NCBI GenBank assembly: GCA_903789635.1
Contig: CAIFEY010000004.1
Coordinates: 1 to 64,000 of the forward strand
Origin: an uncultured Eubacteriaceae bacterium
GTDB lineage: Bacteria; Bacillota; Clostridia; Peptostreptococcales; Anaerovoracaceae
Direction: 5' to 3'
DNA length: 64,000 bases
The translations under genes and the position numbers were made by a program. A model generated the notes under the pieces. That model saw nothing but the letters and a program-made list of their open reading frames with translations. It had not been told where the DNA came from and did not search any database. Positions 35,532-44,078 of this stretch are shown here, piece by piece. Each line of letters starts with the position of its first letter. The stretch's first letter is position 1.

Positions 35532-37691
35532 ATGCATTCGGGACAGAATATACAGGATACAGTGCAGGGCGCGGCAGGCGCAGGAAATACAGTATACATG
35601 GCAGATACGACAGATACATTGGAACCAGAAAATACGGTGCAGGAAACACTTAAAGGGAAAATTCAGCTTTCCGAGGCGCAGAGGAGGGCGGCGACGCGCG
35701 TGGAAGGGCCGCAGCTGCTATTGGCGGTGCCGGGGAGCGGCAAGACGACGACGCTGGTCGCGCGGCTCGGGTACATGATCTTCGAGAAGGGGATCGCGCC
35801 GGAGCACATCCTCGTCATCACGTTTACGCGGGCGGCGGCAGGAGACATGCAGAGGAGGTTTGCGTCGTTCTTTGGCGGGGAGACGGCTAAGCGGATCCGG
35901 TTCAGCACGATTAACAGCTTCTGCTATTCGGTCGTCCTGTATTACGCTAAGCGGTACGGGCGCACCAAGCCGAAGGACGAGACGAACAGCCCGGGAGTCA
36001 TCAGAATGCTGTATTCCAAGGTCTACGGCGGCTTTGCCAACGAGAACGACGTCAAGGAACTCGCGCAGTCGATCACGTACATCAAGAACATGCGGCTCAC
36101 CGAGAAGCAGATCGGGGAGCTGAAGACGTCGAACGCGGGGCTGTCCGTCGGGAAGATGTACGAGGCGTACCAGGCCTATTTAAAGGACAACTACCTGATG
36201 GACTACGACGACCAGATCCTGTTCGCCCACCAGCTCCTGTCGAACCTGCAGCCGGTCCGGGAGCACTTCCAGCGGCAGTTCCCGTACATCTGCGTCGACG
36301 AGGCGCAGGACACGTCCAAGGTCCAGCACCAGGTCATCCGCCTGCTCGCCGGGGAGAGGCGCAATCTATTCATGGTCGGCGACGAGGACCAGAGCATCTA
36401 CGGCTTCCGCGCGGCCTATCCCAAGGCCCTGCTCGACTTCCGGAAGGACTATCCGGGCGCGGAGGTCCTGTTCCTTGAGACGAACTACCGCTCCGGGCGC
36501 CGGATCACGGACACCGCGGCCAAGTTCATCCGCAGCAACAAGAACCGCTACGAGAAGAAGATGGCTGCAGCGAGGTCGGCGGACGGCAGGGCGCAGGTCG
36601 TGACGCTGAAGAGGCGTGAGCAGCAGTACCAGTGGCTCGTCGACAAATTAGACGCGGGCAGCGAGGCAGACCCGGCTGCTGGACAGACAATCGAACAGAC
36701 CGCCGTCCTGTACCGCAACAACGACAGCGCGATCCCGGTCCTCTACGCCCTGCAGAAGGCGGGCATCCCGTGCCGCAGGAAGAGCATGGACACGCTGTTT
36801 TTCCAGAACCGCGTCGTCCAGGACGCCGTCAAGATCATGCAGTTCGCCCTGGACCCGTCCAACACGCACCTGTTCTGGGACATCTACTACAAGTTCGGCG
36901 TCCGGATCACCAAGAAGGCCGCCTACGCCGCGTCGCACCACCCGGTGAACAGCTCCGCGGACCCGCTGCTGAAGGCGCTCGAGAGCTCCAGCGAGCTCGG
37001 TCGGAAGAAGCGCGAGGACGTCAAAGCCCTCCGCCAGTCCTTCCAGCGTATGCGCCAGCGCGACAACGCCCGCGAGGCGATCAAGTCCATCCGCTTCAAG
37101 ATGGACTACAACAACGCGAGCAGCGAGAAGCTCTTCCTGCTTCAGGCCCTGACCGATCCTGAGGAGGCCGGCGAGACCATCGAGGACTTCCTGACCAAGC
37201 TCAGTGAGCTCGAGTACGGCCTCGCCCACCCGTCGGACTCGCTCCGTGGATCAGGCACGGCCGGCGCCGTCGCCGAGGAAGGCCCGGCCTCAGCCGCTGG
37301 CAGCTCCGCCGCCCCGCGCGTCGTCCTCAGCACCATCCACGCCAGCAAAGGCCTGGAGTACTCACGCGTCATCCTGATCGACGCCGTGTCCGACATCCTG
37401 CCCGCCGCCGACAACGACATCGAGGAGGAGCGCCGGATCTTCTACGTCGGCATGACGAGGGCCAGGGACGGACTGATCATCCTGGACTACGAGGACGAGC
37501 GCTGCCCGTTCGTGAACGAGTGCCTCGGCAAGTCCGCCGGTTTTTCACCCGGCTCCGTCGTCGAGCACAAGAAGTTCGGAAAGGGCAAAGTCGTCTCGAA
37601 CGACGGCAAGACCATCGTCGTCGACTTCCCGCGCCGCGGCCGGACCAGCATGAAGCTCGACCTCTGCATCAAGAAGCACCTTCTGAAATAG
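35532..37691 (+). CDS. UvrD/PcrA-type ATP-dependent DNA helicase
   Basis: Superfamily 1A 3'-5' DNA helicase of about 719 residues. The motifs are Walker A AVPGSGKTTTL, TFTRAAAGDM, DEAQDTS, GDEDQSIYGFRAA, NYRSGRRI, STIHASKGLEYSRVILID and VGMTRARDGL. The C-terminus has SVVEHKKFGKGKVVSNDGKTIVVDF, a PcrA-like Tudor-type end that in PcrA contacts RNA polymerase. The start is uncertain: I use the ATG at 35532 with AAGGGG upstream, but an ATG at 35496 and a TTG at 35433 are in frame. A TACAAT just before 35496 would make that start leaderless. It stands alone and may be a PcrA paralogue or the only copy. Confidence 0.9.
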   Translation: MHSGQNIQDTVQGAAGAGNTVYMADTTDTLEPENTVQETLKGKIQLSEAQRRAATRVEGPQLLLAVPGSGKTTTLVARLGYMIFEKGIAPEHILVITFTRAAAGDMQRRFASFFGGETAKRIRFSTINSFCYSVVLYYAKRYGRTKPKDETNSPGVIRMLYSKVYGGFANENDVKELAQSITYIKNMRLTEKQIGELKTSNAGLSVGKMYEAYQAYLKDNYLMDYDDQILFAHQLLSNLQPVREHFQRQFPYICVDEAQDTSKVQHQVIRLLAGERRNLFMVGDEDQSIYGFRAAYPKALLDFRKDYPGAEVLFLETNYRSGRRITDTAAKFIRSNKNRYEKKMAAARSADGRAQVVTLKRREQQYQWLVDKLDAGSEADPAAGQTIEQTAVLYRNNDSAIPVLYALQKAGIPCRRKSMDTLFFQNRVVQDAVKIMQFALDPSNTHLFWDIYYKFGVRITKKAAYAASHHPVNSSADPLLKALESSSELGRKKREDVKALRQSFQRMRQRDNAREAIKSIRFKMDYNNASSEKLFLLQALTDPEEAGETIEDFLTKLSELEYGLAHPSDSLRGSGTAGAVAEEGPASAAGSSAAPRVVLSTIHASKGLEYSRVILIDAVSDILPAADNDIEEERRIFYVGMTRARDGLIILDYEDERCPFVNECLGKSAGFSPGSVVEHKKFGKGKVVSNDGKTIVVDFPRRGRTSMKLDLCIKKHLLK

Positions 37692-38171
37692 CCCCCGCCG
37701 TCCATCGGTCCCGCCGCGCCGCTCCCCGCCTGCCGAACCGTTCGCCTTCATTTTTCCCAACTGCCGAACCGTTCGGCCTTCATTCCCCGCCCAATCCGCG
37801 CCCCGCTTATCAGCGCGGCGCCCTGGCCACCCACCTGCCGAACCGTTCGGCCCTCCAACCCTGCCCAGGCCTGAACCGTTCGGCCTTACTTCCCCGCCCC
37901 CCGCCCCCATTCCCACTGCATAACCCCTGCATAAAATCCATGTGCCCACGCATAAAAACCCCGCAGTCTGCGTAAAATAAACGCATTCCGGATGAATACT
38001 TTTCTGCCGTTCTTGAGGCATTCAGAATACTGTGCTAAAATGAATAATTGGGGCGCGCAGTTCAAACCGCGTTCGCCCCGTCATGAACCTTGACTGCAAG
38101 AATCCCTGCATTTTCCTGTTACAAGGGGACCGGGGATTCCGAAAATTATTAAAATTTAAGAGGTGAAACAA
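37692..38171. promoter_or_regulatory. Spacer with CCGAACCGTTCGG repeats and the pepP promoter
   Basis: C-rich on the left with four near-palindromic repeats (37730-37890). Further right lies a promoter, TTGAGG at 38013-38018, 17-base spacer, TAAAAT at 38036-38041, for the aminopeptidase gene, then a leader with a GAATCCC/GGGATTC hairpin. Confidence 0.65.
37729..37890. repeat. Four copies of a TGCCGAACCGTTCGG-like motif
   Basis: Near-palindromic motif (CCGAAC/GTTCGG arms overlapping a central C or G) at about 37731, 37762, 37836 and 37871, each followed by CCTTCA, CCCTCC or CCTTAC. Spacing is irregular (31, 74 and 35 bases). Confidence 0.75.
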
Positions 38172-39959
38172 ATGAAGAAGGAAATCACAGAGCTTCGTCA
38201 GAAGATGAAGGAGAACGGAATCGACGTCTACTTCGTTCCGTCCGACGACTATCACAGCTCTGAGTATGTCAACGACTATTTCAAGGAGCGCGAGTTCGCT
38301 TCCGGCCTGACCGGCGAGTCCGGCGAGCTGATCGTGGACAGCGAGGGTGCTTACCTCTGGACCGACGGAAGGTACTTCCTGCAGGCGGAGACGCAGCTGG
38401 CTGGCTCCGAGATCGAGCTGATGAGAATGGCTGAGCCTGGCGTTCCGACCGTCGAGGAGTTCCTAGAGGACCTCGGAAAGAAGCATCCGGGATTCACGTT
38501 CGGATACTTCGGCCGCATGCTGAACGCGGACAGAGGAAACGAGCTGAAGGACATGCTCGGAAAGTACAATGTAGAGTTTAAGCTGGACAAGGACCTGGTC
38601 GGAGAGATCTGGGTGGACAGGCCGGAGCTGAAGCCGACGGAGATCTACGAGCTGCCGCTTTCCACAGTCGGAAAGACGAGCGAGGAGAAGATCGCGGACG
38701 TCCGCAGGGCTATGGCCGAGAAGGGCGCGGACTACATGCTGATCACGGACCTGATGGAGAGCGCATGGCTGTTCAACCTGCGTGCGGACGACATCGACTA
38801 CACGCCGGTATTCTTCGGATACACGATCCTCGGCATGGACGACGTCAAGCTGTTCGTCATGGACGGTGCGCTGAAGAAGGACGCATCCGGCAAGCCGGTT
38901 CTGCCGTCTGAGCAGCTGAACTTTGTCGACGTAGAGGATTACGATGACATCGATAAGGCTGTCGCGGCGCTGCCTGCAGACAAAACCCTCTGGTACGACG
39001 GCGGCACGACCAACTACCTGCTGAGCCTGCAGATTCCTGCCGGAATGAAGGTTATCAACGGCATGACGCCGATCGCGATGATGAAGGCGCAGAAGAATGA
39101 GACCGAGATCAAGAGCACGCTGAACGCACATCTGAAGGACGGCGTCGCGATGGTCAACCTGATCTACTGGCTGAAGAGCACCGTCGGCAAGGAGAAGATC
39201 ACCGAGCTGGACGTCGCTGCCAAGCTGCGCGGATTCCGTGAGGCACAGGAGGGATTCTTCGACATCTCGTTCGAGACGATCGCCGGATACCAGGAGAACG
39301 GCGCGATCATCCACTACGCACCGACACCGGAGACGGACACCGAGGTTAAGCCGGAGGGCTTCCTGCTGCTGGATTCCGGCGGGCACTACATGGACGGAAC
39401 GACCGACATCACGAGAACCATCAAGCTCGGCGAGGTCAGCCAGGAGATGAACGACGACTACACGTATGTTCTGAAGTCCCACATCGCGATGGCGACGGCG
39501 GAGATGACTCCGGAGCAGAACGGAATCGACCTGGACAGCGTTACGAGAGCACCGATGCGTGCTGTCGGCCTCGACTTCAAGCACGGCCTGAGCCACGGCG
39601 TCGGCCACCTGCTGAGTGTCCACGAGGGACCGAACATCCTGAGAAGGGTTCCGACTCCGATCGAGCTGAGACCGAACATGATCATGTCCGACGAGCCGGG
39701 CGTCTACATCGACGGCAAATTCGGCGTCCGCATCGAGAACGAGGTCCTGCTGAAGGAGAACGAGAAGGGCAACATCGTATTCCAGAGCATCACCTACTGC
39801 CCGTACGAGCGCGCCTGCATCAACACGGCCCTGCTGACCGACGAGGAGCTCGCTTGGCTCAACGACTACAACAAGGACCTGCGCGAGAAGCTGGTTCCGC
39901 TGCTGGGTAAGGAGCAGGCTGACTTCGTCATGCAGGAGACCGAGCCTCTGACAAAGTAG
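38172..39959 (+). CDS. Xaa-Pro aminopeptidase (aminopeptidase P, long form)
   Basis: Metallopeptidase of the M24 family that removes an N-terminal residue preceding proline. At 595 residues it is the long three-domain form: two creatinase N-terminal-like domains (about 1-300), then the pita-bread domain. Metal ligands are visible in LLLDSGGHYMDGTTDITRT, HGVGHLLSVHEGP, and the Glu residues of SDEPGVYIDGKFGVRIENEV. I start at ATG 38172 with AGAGGTG upstream. Cytoplasmic, probably for recycling proline-containing peptides. Confidence 0.95.
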   Translation: MKKEITELRQKMKENGIDVYFVPSDDYHSSEYVNDYFKEREFASGLTGESGELIVDSEGAYLWTDGRYFLQAETQLAGSEIELMRMAEPGVPTVEEFLEDLGKKHPGFTFGYFGRMLNADRGNELKDMLGKYNVEFKLDKDLVGEIWVDRPELKPTEIYELPLSTVGKTSEEKIADVRRAMAEKGADYMLITDLMESAWLFNLRADDIDYTPVFFGYTILGMDDVKLFVMDGALKKDASGKPVLPSEQLNFVDVEDYDDIDKAVAALPADKTLWYDGGTTNYLLSLQIPAGMKVINGMTPIAMMKAQKNETEIKSTLNAHLKDGVAMVNLIYWLKSTVGKEKITELDVAAKLRGFREAQEGFFDISFETIAGYQENGAIIHYAPTPETDTEVKPEGFLLLDSGGHYMDGTTDITRTIKLGEVSQEMNDDYTYVLKSHIAMATAEMTPEQNGIDLDSVTRAPMRAVGLDFKHGLSHGVGHLLSVHEGPNILRRVPTPIELRPNMIMSDEPGVYIDGKFGVRIENEVLLKENEKGNIVFQSITYCPYERACINTALLTDEELAWLNDYNKDLREKLVPLLGKEQADFVMQETEPLTK

Positions 39960-40082
39960 TCACGGGCGAGTCACCGCACGACCTGCGGAATTACGCGATC
40001 GGTGATTCGGACAACGGACAATTGATCCGTTCCGATCCGATATTCGTATCCTTAATACAAGAAAATATAGCCTGACCTTGTG

Positions 40083-40128
40083 ATTGTCGTCAATTGTCAC
40101 CTTAATTAATGTGACATAGGTTGACAAT
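40083..40128. promoter_or_regulatory. Operator-like half-sites, probable biotin repressor site
   Basis: ATTGTC occurs at about 40083 and 40093 and its complement GACAAT at 40123-40128. ATTGTCACC (40093-40101) and GGTTGACAAT (40119-40128) resemble the two arms of Gram-positive BirA sites (ATTGTTAACC with GGTTAACAAT in Bacillus), with slightly longer spacing. A second palindrome, TGTCAC (40095-40100) with GTGACA (40111-40116) around TTAATTAA, overlaps it. The right arm contains the -35 box. Confidence 0.6.
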
Positions 40129-40149
40129 CGCGGGCCGGGCGTGTAAGAT
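40121..40149 (+). promoter_or_regulatory. Promoter of bioBY
   Basis: Consensus TTGACA at 40121-40126, 17-base spacer, TAAGAT at 40144-40149. Confidence 0.8.
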
Positions 40150-40208
40150 AAAGCTGTACCACGCAATCCGGCGCTTTCCGCCGGCTTCGTGCACAGCTTT
40201 TTTCTTTC
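40150..40208 (+). terminator. Terminator or attenuator at the bioBY transcription start
   Basis: AAAGCTGT (40150-40157) and ACAGCTTT (40193-40200) pair around an inner CCGGCG/CGCCGG hairpin; TTTCTTTC follows. It may end the pepP transcript and also stop early transcripts from the promoter directly upstream. Confidence 0.65.
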
Positions 40209-40453
40209 GTCGGCAGCAGCTGAAGAGAGGCGAGAAGCAGGTGGAAAGGCGGTACGCGGAGAACGCAGTCTGCAAGGGCTTAAGTTCCGCGTGTCGCCGG
40301 ATTCCGCGCGGGAAACTGAATGCGTCAGCAGGCACGGCTTGTTAACCGTGTGTTCTGCGCGGGCAGCCAGATGCGGAATCCAGGCGAAACCAGAGAATCC
40401 GGAGCCGTGGGCAGCATGAGTGTGAGTAAAGGGAAAAGGGGTGTACATACAGC

Positions 40454-41449
40454 ATGGATTACCTGAATCTTGCGAAAAACATCATCGACGGCAGGCGCCT
40501 GACGACGCCGGAGGAGTGTCAGCCGCTCCTTGACGCGGTCACCGAGGAGGAGATCCGGAGCCTGCGCGAGGGCGCGGACATGATCCGCGAGGAGCTCTGC
40601 GGCGACTGGGTGGACCTGTGCTCGATCATCAACGGGCGCAAGGGCGGATGCTCGGAAGACTGCAAGTTCTGCGCCCAGTCGGGCACGAGCTGCTCCGGAA
40701 TCGGGAGCTACGGATTCCTTCCGGACGAGGAGTTCCTGGAGGACTGCGAGAAGCACTATAATCGCGGGGTAGACCGCTACTCCATCGTGACGGCGGGCAG
40801 AAAACTGACCGACAGGGACCTGGACGACGCGGTCCGCGTGTTCGGGAAGATGCATAAGAAATTTCCAAGCCTCGGCCTCTGCGCCTCGCACGGACTCGAG
40901 AGCGAGGAGGCGTTCCGGCGCCTGCATGAGGCCGGGGTCGATACCGTCCACTGCAACATCGAGACGTCGAGGAGGTATTTCCCTGAGGTCTGCAGCACGC
41001 ACACGTTCGAGGATAAATTAGAGACGATCGAGAACGCGAAGCGCGCAGGGATGCGGATCTGCAGCGGCGGCATCGTCGGCATGGGGGAGACCTGGGAGGA
41101 CCGCGTCTCCATGGCGCTGACCACGGCTGAGATCGGGGCCGTGTCCGTTCCGCTGAACGTGCTGATCCCGATTCCGGGGACGCCGTTCGGAGATTTAGAG
41201 CCGATGTCCCGCGAGGATATCCTGAAGACGGTCGCGATCTTCCGCTACATCAACCCGGAGGCGCAGATCCGCATCGCGGCGGGGAGATTCCGCTTCCCTG
41301 ACGGCGGGACCGAGCTGTTCCGCTCCGGTGCCAACGCGACGATCACCGGGGACATGCTGACGACGACCGGGAACAACATCACGCAGGACCGCGAGATGCT
41401 GACGGAGATGGGCTTTGAGATCCACCCGGAACCGCGCCATCGTCAATAA
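40454..41449 (+). CDS. bioB: Biotin synthase
   Basis: Radical SAM enzyme inserting sulfur into dethiobiotin to make biotin. The 331-residue protein has the 4Fe-4S motif GGCSEDCKFCAQS near 63, YSIVTAGRKLTDRDLD, HCNIETSRRYFPEVC, and GIVGMGETWEDRVSMA; the late Arg-containing IRIAAGRF lies near the second cluster. AAGGGGTG lies about 10 bases before the ATG. It is followed by bioY. No bioA, bioD or bioF is in the window, so the cell may import dethiobiotin or keep other genes elsewhere. Confidence 0.96.
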   Translation: MDYLNLAKNIIDGRRLTTPEECQPLLDAVTEEEIRSLREGADMIREELCGDWVDLCSIINGRKGGCSEDCKFCAQSGTSCSGIGSYGFLPDEEFLEDCEKHYNRGVDRYSIVTAGRKLTDRDLDDAVRVFGKMHKKFPSLGLCASHGLESEEAFRRLHEAGVDTVHCNIETSRRYFPEVCSTHTFEDKLETIENAKRAGMRICSGGIVGMGETWEDRVSMALTTAEIGAVSVPLNVLIPIPGTPFGDLEPMSREDILKTVAIFRYINPEAQIRIAAGRFRFPDGGTELFRSGANATITGDMLTTTGNNITQDREMLTEMGFEIHPEPRHRQ

Positions 41450-41527
41450 GGGGCTATAGACGGGATCTATTATATAGATCAAAATTATTGATTAGAGATT
41501 ATCATAAAGGGAAAAGAGAGGTATCAC

Positions 41528-42097
41528 ATGCGTTCCAGCAAGATTAAAGACATGACTTTCATCGCCGTCATGACGGCGGTCATCTGCATATTAGGGCCGT
41601 TGTCCATTCCGATCGGACCGGTTCCGATCTCGCTCACCAACCTGGCGCTCTACTTCGCCATCTACATGCTCGGGACCAGGAAGGCGGTGCTTTCCTGCGG
41701 GCTGTACCTTCTGATCGGCCTCGTCGGCGTTCCGGTGTTCTCCGGCTTCACGGGCGGCCCGCAGAAGCTGTTCGGACCGACGGGCGGCTACCTGATCGGC
41801 TTCATCTTCATGACGCTCGTCGCCGGGCTGATCATCGACCGTTTCTGCGAGAAGCGCGTCATCAGCTTCCTCGGCATGTTCGCGGCGACATGGATCCCGT
41901 ACCTGCTGGGCACGCTCTGGCTCGCCTACAGCGCGCACATGACCTTCCCTGCGGCACTCGCAGCTGGCGTCCTGCCGTTCGTCCTCGAGGACATGGTGAA
42001 GATGGCAGCGGCCGCAGCGGTCGGACCGGTGCTCAGGAAGAGGCTGTCCTCCGCGGGACTGTTCGTCCAGCCGGGAAGGCAGACAAAGAACGCCTAG
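41528..42097 (+). CDS. bioY: Biotin transporter BioY
   Basis: Substrate-binding membrane component of a biotin importer (ECF family), 189 residues and about six hydrophobic helices. GPLSIPIGPVPISLTNLALYFAIYMLGTRKA and GLVGVPVFSGFTGGPQKLFGPTGGYLIGFI are the family motifs. AGAGAGG precedes the ATG. It lies 78 bases after bioB and is probably in the same operon, under the same repressor. Confidence 0.96.
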   Translation: MRSSKIKDMTFIAVMTAVICILGPLSIPIGPVPISLTNLALYFAIYMLGTRKAVLSCGLYLLIGLVGVPVFSGFTGGPQKLFGPTGGYLIGFIFMTLVAGLIIDRFCEKRVISFLGMFAATWIPYLLGTLWLAYSAHMTFPAALAAGVLPFVLEDMVKMAAAAAVGPVLRKRLSSAGLFVQPGRQTKNA

Positions 42098-42420
42098 GCA
42101 AGAAATTAACCACCTGCCTCCTATGGCCGCGGAGCGATCTGCGGATTCACACTGCCTTGGCTGACGCCGGGCGGATAAAACGAATCAGAGCCGGACAGAA
42201 TCCGGCACAATCTGAGGAAATCTGATGGAAAGACACTCCGGACACGGGAACTGCGCCCGCCCAGCGAGATTTATGGTGAATTGACTATAAAGATTGTGGG
42301 TTTACGCAGGCAACCTGTCCGGAGCTGTCTTTTTTTGATGGGTTTATGGTATAATAGTAGTTATATTAATCTTATTCGACAGTTTTGAAAATTGTTGGGC
42401 AGAAAGGCAGACGAATCGGT
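42098..42420. promoter_or_regulatory. Spacer with long-loop hairpin and extended -10 promoter
   Basis: Contains GCCGGA/TCCGGC (about 42190-42207), a terminator-like element 42231-42337, and TGGTATAAT at 42347-42355, an extended -10 box for the PolC-derived gene. Confidence 0.6.
42231..42337 (+). terminator. Terminator-like stem with 71-base loop
   Basis: AGACA and TCCGGACA (42231-42244) pair with TGTCCGGA and TGTCT (42316-42330), and a run of eight T follows. The loop is 71 bases, far longer than in a normal terminator, and may itself be structured. Confidence 0.6.
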
Positions 42421-43953
42421 ATGAGGAAGTTAGTATACGCAAAACTGCATGAGAAGTACGGCGACACCCCGGATCCGCGCATCCGCAAGAGGACCGACCT
42501 GGAGCTCCGCCTGATGGAGATGTACCACCTGGCGGACCAGCTGAAGGCGATATACACGCTCGCGATGGACTTGAAGGAGAAGCAGATCCCGTACGCGATG
42601 GGCGGAGAGAGCGGAAACTCCCTGCTCCTGTACCTCCTCGGCATCACGGAAACCAACCCCCTCCCGGCCCATTACTTCGATCCGGACCGGAAGACCGTGG
42701 AGTTCGCCCGTGACCTGGGCAGGGAGGAGAGCCGCTACCGCACCCTGATGCGCATCAGGGACGGTTATGACCTGCCGGAGAGGGGCTTTGACCACGAGGG
42801 AACCTGGGAATCGGACGGCCACGACCTGCTGCCGGAGCTGTTCTGGGGCAACGAACCGGTAGAGATGGGAAGGACGACCTCCCCACAGATCTCCATGCGT
42901 GTCCCGGTCAGCGCGTTCGGCGACGTCAAGCGATTTCTGAAGGATCAGCCTGCGCTCGTGAACACCGGACGCAGCGAGAGCGACGGGATCGGCTTCTACT
43001 GCGGCTGCCTGCACGTGATCAGCAGCATCATCCTGCCGGACAGCAGCGAGACCTGGTACCAGCCGGTGGACGGCTCGATGATCCGGGACTACTGCGTCGC
43101 CAACTTCCAGTCCATCCTCAAGCTGGACGAGGGCAAGGTCAAGCCGCAGACGTTCTTAGGCGTCCTGAAGATGTACGGCCTATCGCGCGGGAGCTGGTCC
43201 AACATCGTCAACCAGAAGGCCGTGGTCACGGAGAGCGGCGAGGACGACATCGTCTACACGCTGAAGGACTTTGCCTACTCCCTGGACGTGGTTCCGGCGT
43301 TCTACGACGAGGTCATGGACACGCTGATGAGCGAGGGCATGGACCGGAGCCAGGCGTACGAGGAGGCCGAGCGCGTCCACCACGGGCGCGGGCTGACCGG
43401 CGGGCTGACCCAGGTCTACTACGAGAACAACCGCCTGCCTTGGTGCAACTACGCGATCCACCTGTTCCCGAAGTCGCACGGCATCGAGTACATGATCATG
43501 TGCTTTAAGGTCGAGCGTGACCGCAGGGCCAAGGGCAAGAAGGAGGCGGAGAAGCAGCTCGAGCAGGAGCGCATCGCCGGCCGCGAGATGACCAAGCATG
43601 AGCTCGGCCACCAGGCGACGATCGAGATCAAGTCCGAGGAGGCGTGGCAGTTCCAGGATGACGAGCGCAGGGCGCGTGCCCGTGCGAACGCCGCGGCTTC
43701 CCAGTCCTCTTCAGCGGCAAAATCCGAGGACCAGGCACCAGACTCGCCTGATGAATATTCGGATGAACAGTCCGGTGAAAATTCCGATTCCCCGAGCAGC
43801 TGGAACTGGGACACACCGGACGGCGAAACTTCGGATTCGGACGTGCAGGCCGACACTTCGGGAAATACGGGATACGAACCGGAATCCGAACATGAAGAAT
43901 ACAAAAACGAAGAATACGAAAAAAAAGACCCCGGCCGAGGAGGCGGGATCTGA
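42421..43953 (+). CDS. PolC-derived protein lacking catalytic residues
   Basis: A 510-residue protein that I read as a relative of the C-terminal half of PolC (Gram-positive DNA polymerase III alpha). Landmarks in PolC order: AKLHEKYGDTPDP, GGESGNSLLLYLLGITETNPLPAHY, DGYDLPERGF, SDGHDLLPELFWG, SILKLDE, YGLSRGS, RGLTGGLTQVYY and HLFPKSHGIEYMIM. The PolC catalytic PDIDLNFS is SPQISMRVP here, so two metal-binding aspartates are gone, while the third (LKLD) seems kept. PHP and exonuclease domains, and a block before YGLSRGS, are missing. The last 110 residues are charged, then Ser/Asp/Glu-rich and probably disordered. Likely not a polymerase; the role is unknown. It converges on a YprB-type exonuclease gene. 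Confidence 0.8.
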   Translation: MRKLVYAKLHEKYGDTPDPRIRKRTDLELRLMEMYHLADQLKAIYTLAMDLKEKQIPYAMGGESGNSLLLYLLGITETNPLPAHYFDPDRKTVEFARDLGREESRYRTLMRIRDGYDLPERGFDHEGTWESDGHDLLPELFWGNEPVEMGRTTSPQISMRVPVSAFGDVKRFLKDQPALVNTGRSESDGIGFYCGCLHVISSIILPDSSETWYQPVDGSMIRDYCVANFQSILKLDEGKVKPQTFLGVLKMYGLSRGSWSNIVNQKAVVTESGEDDIVYTLKDFAYSLDVVPAFYDEVMDTLMSEGMDRSQAYEEAERVHHGRGLTGGLTQVYYENNRLPWCNYAIHLFPKSHGIEYMIMCFKVERDRRAKGKKEAEKQLEQERIAGREMTKHELGHQATIEIKSEEAWQFQDDERRARARANAAASQSSSAAKSEDQAPDSPDEYSDEQSGENSDSPSSWNWDTPDGETSDSDVQADTSGNTGYEPESEHEEYKNEEYEKKDPGRGGGI

Positions 43954-44078
43954 TGTTGGCGTTGATAGCGTAATCGATATCAACGGCGCCGGGGATGCCG
44001 GAAACGCGGACGGCGGCTCAGGCAGCGCTGAACACAGTCAGGACGCCGACCGCGACGGCAGCGTGATCCGCAAGGTGA

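Larger units (their letters stand above)
39960..40453. promoter_or_regulatory. bioB upstream region
   Basis: 494 bases without a gene. It contains operator-like repeats (40083-40128), a promoter (40121-40149), a terminator-like hairpin right at the start of transcription (40150-40208) and about 240 bases of GC-rich leader with further pairing potential. No known riboswitch class was recognised in the leader. Confidence 0.65.

Noticed and set aside
42160..42340. Cobalamin or T-box riboswitch before the PolC-derived gene
   Set aside because: Neither the B12 box GCCACTG nor the T-box AGGGTGGNACCGCG is present.
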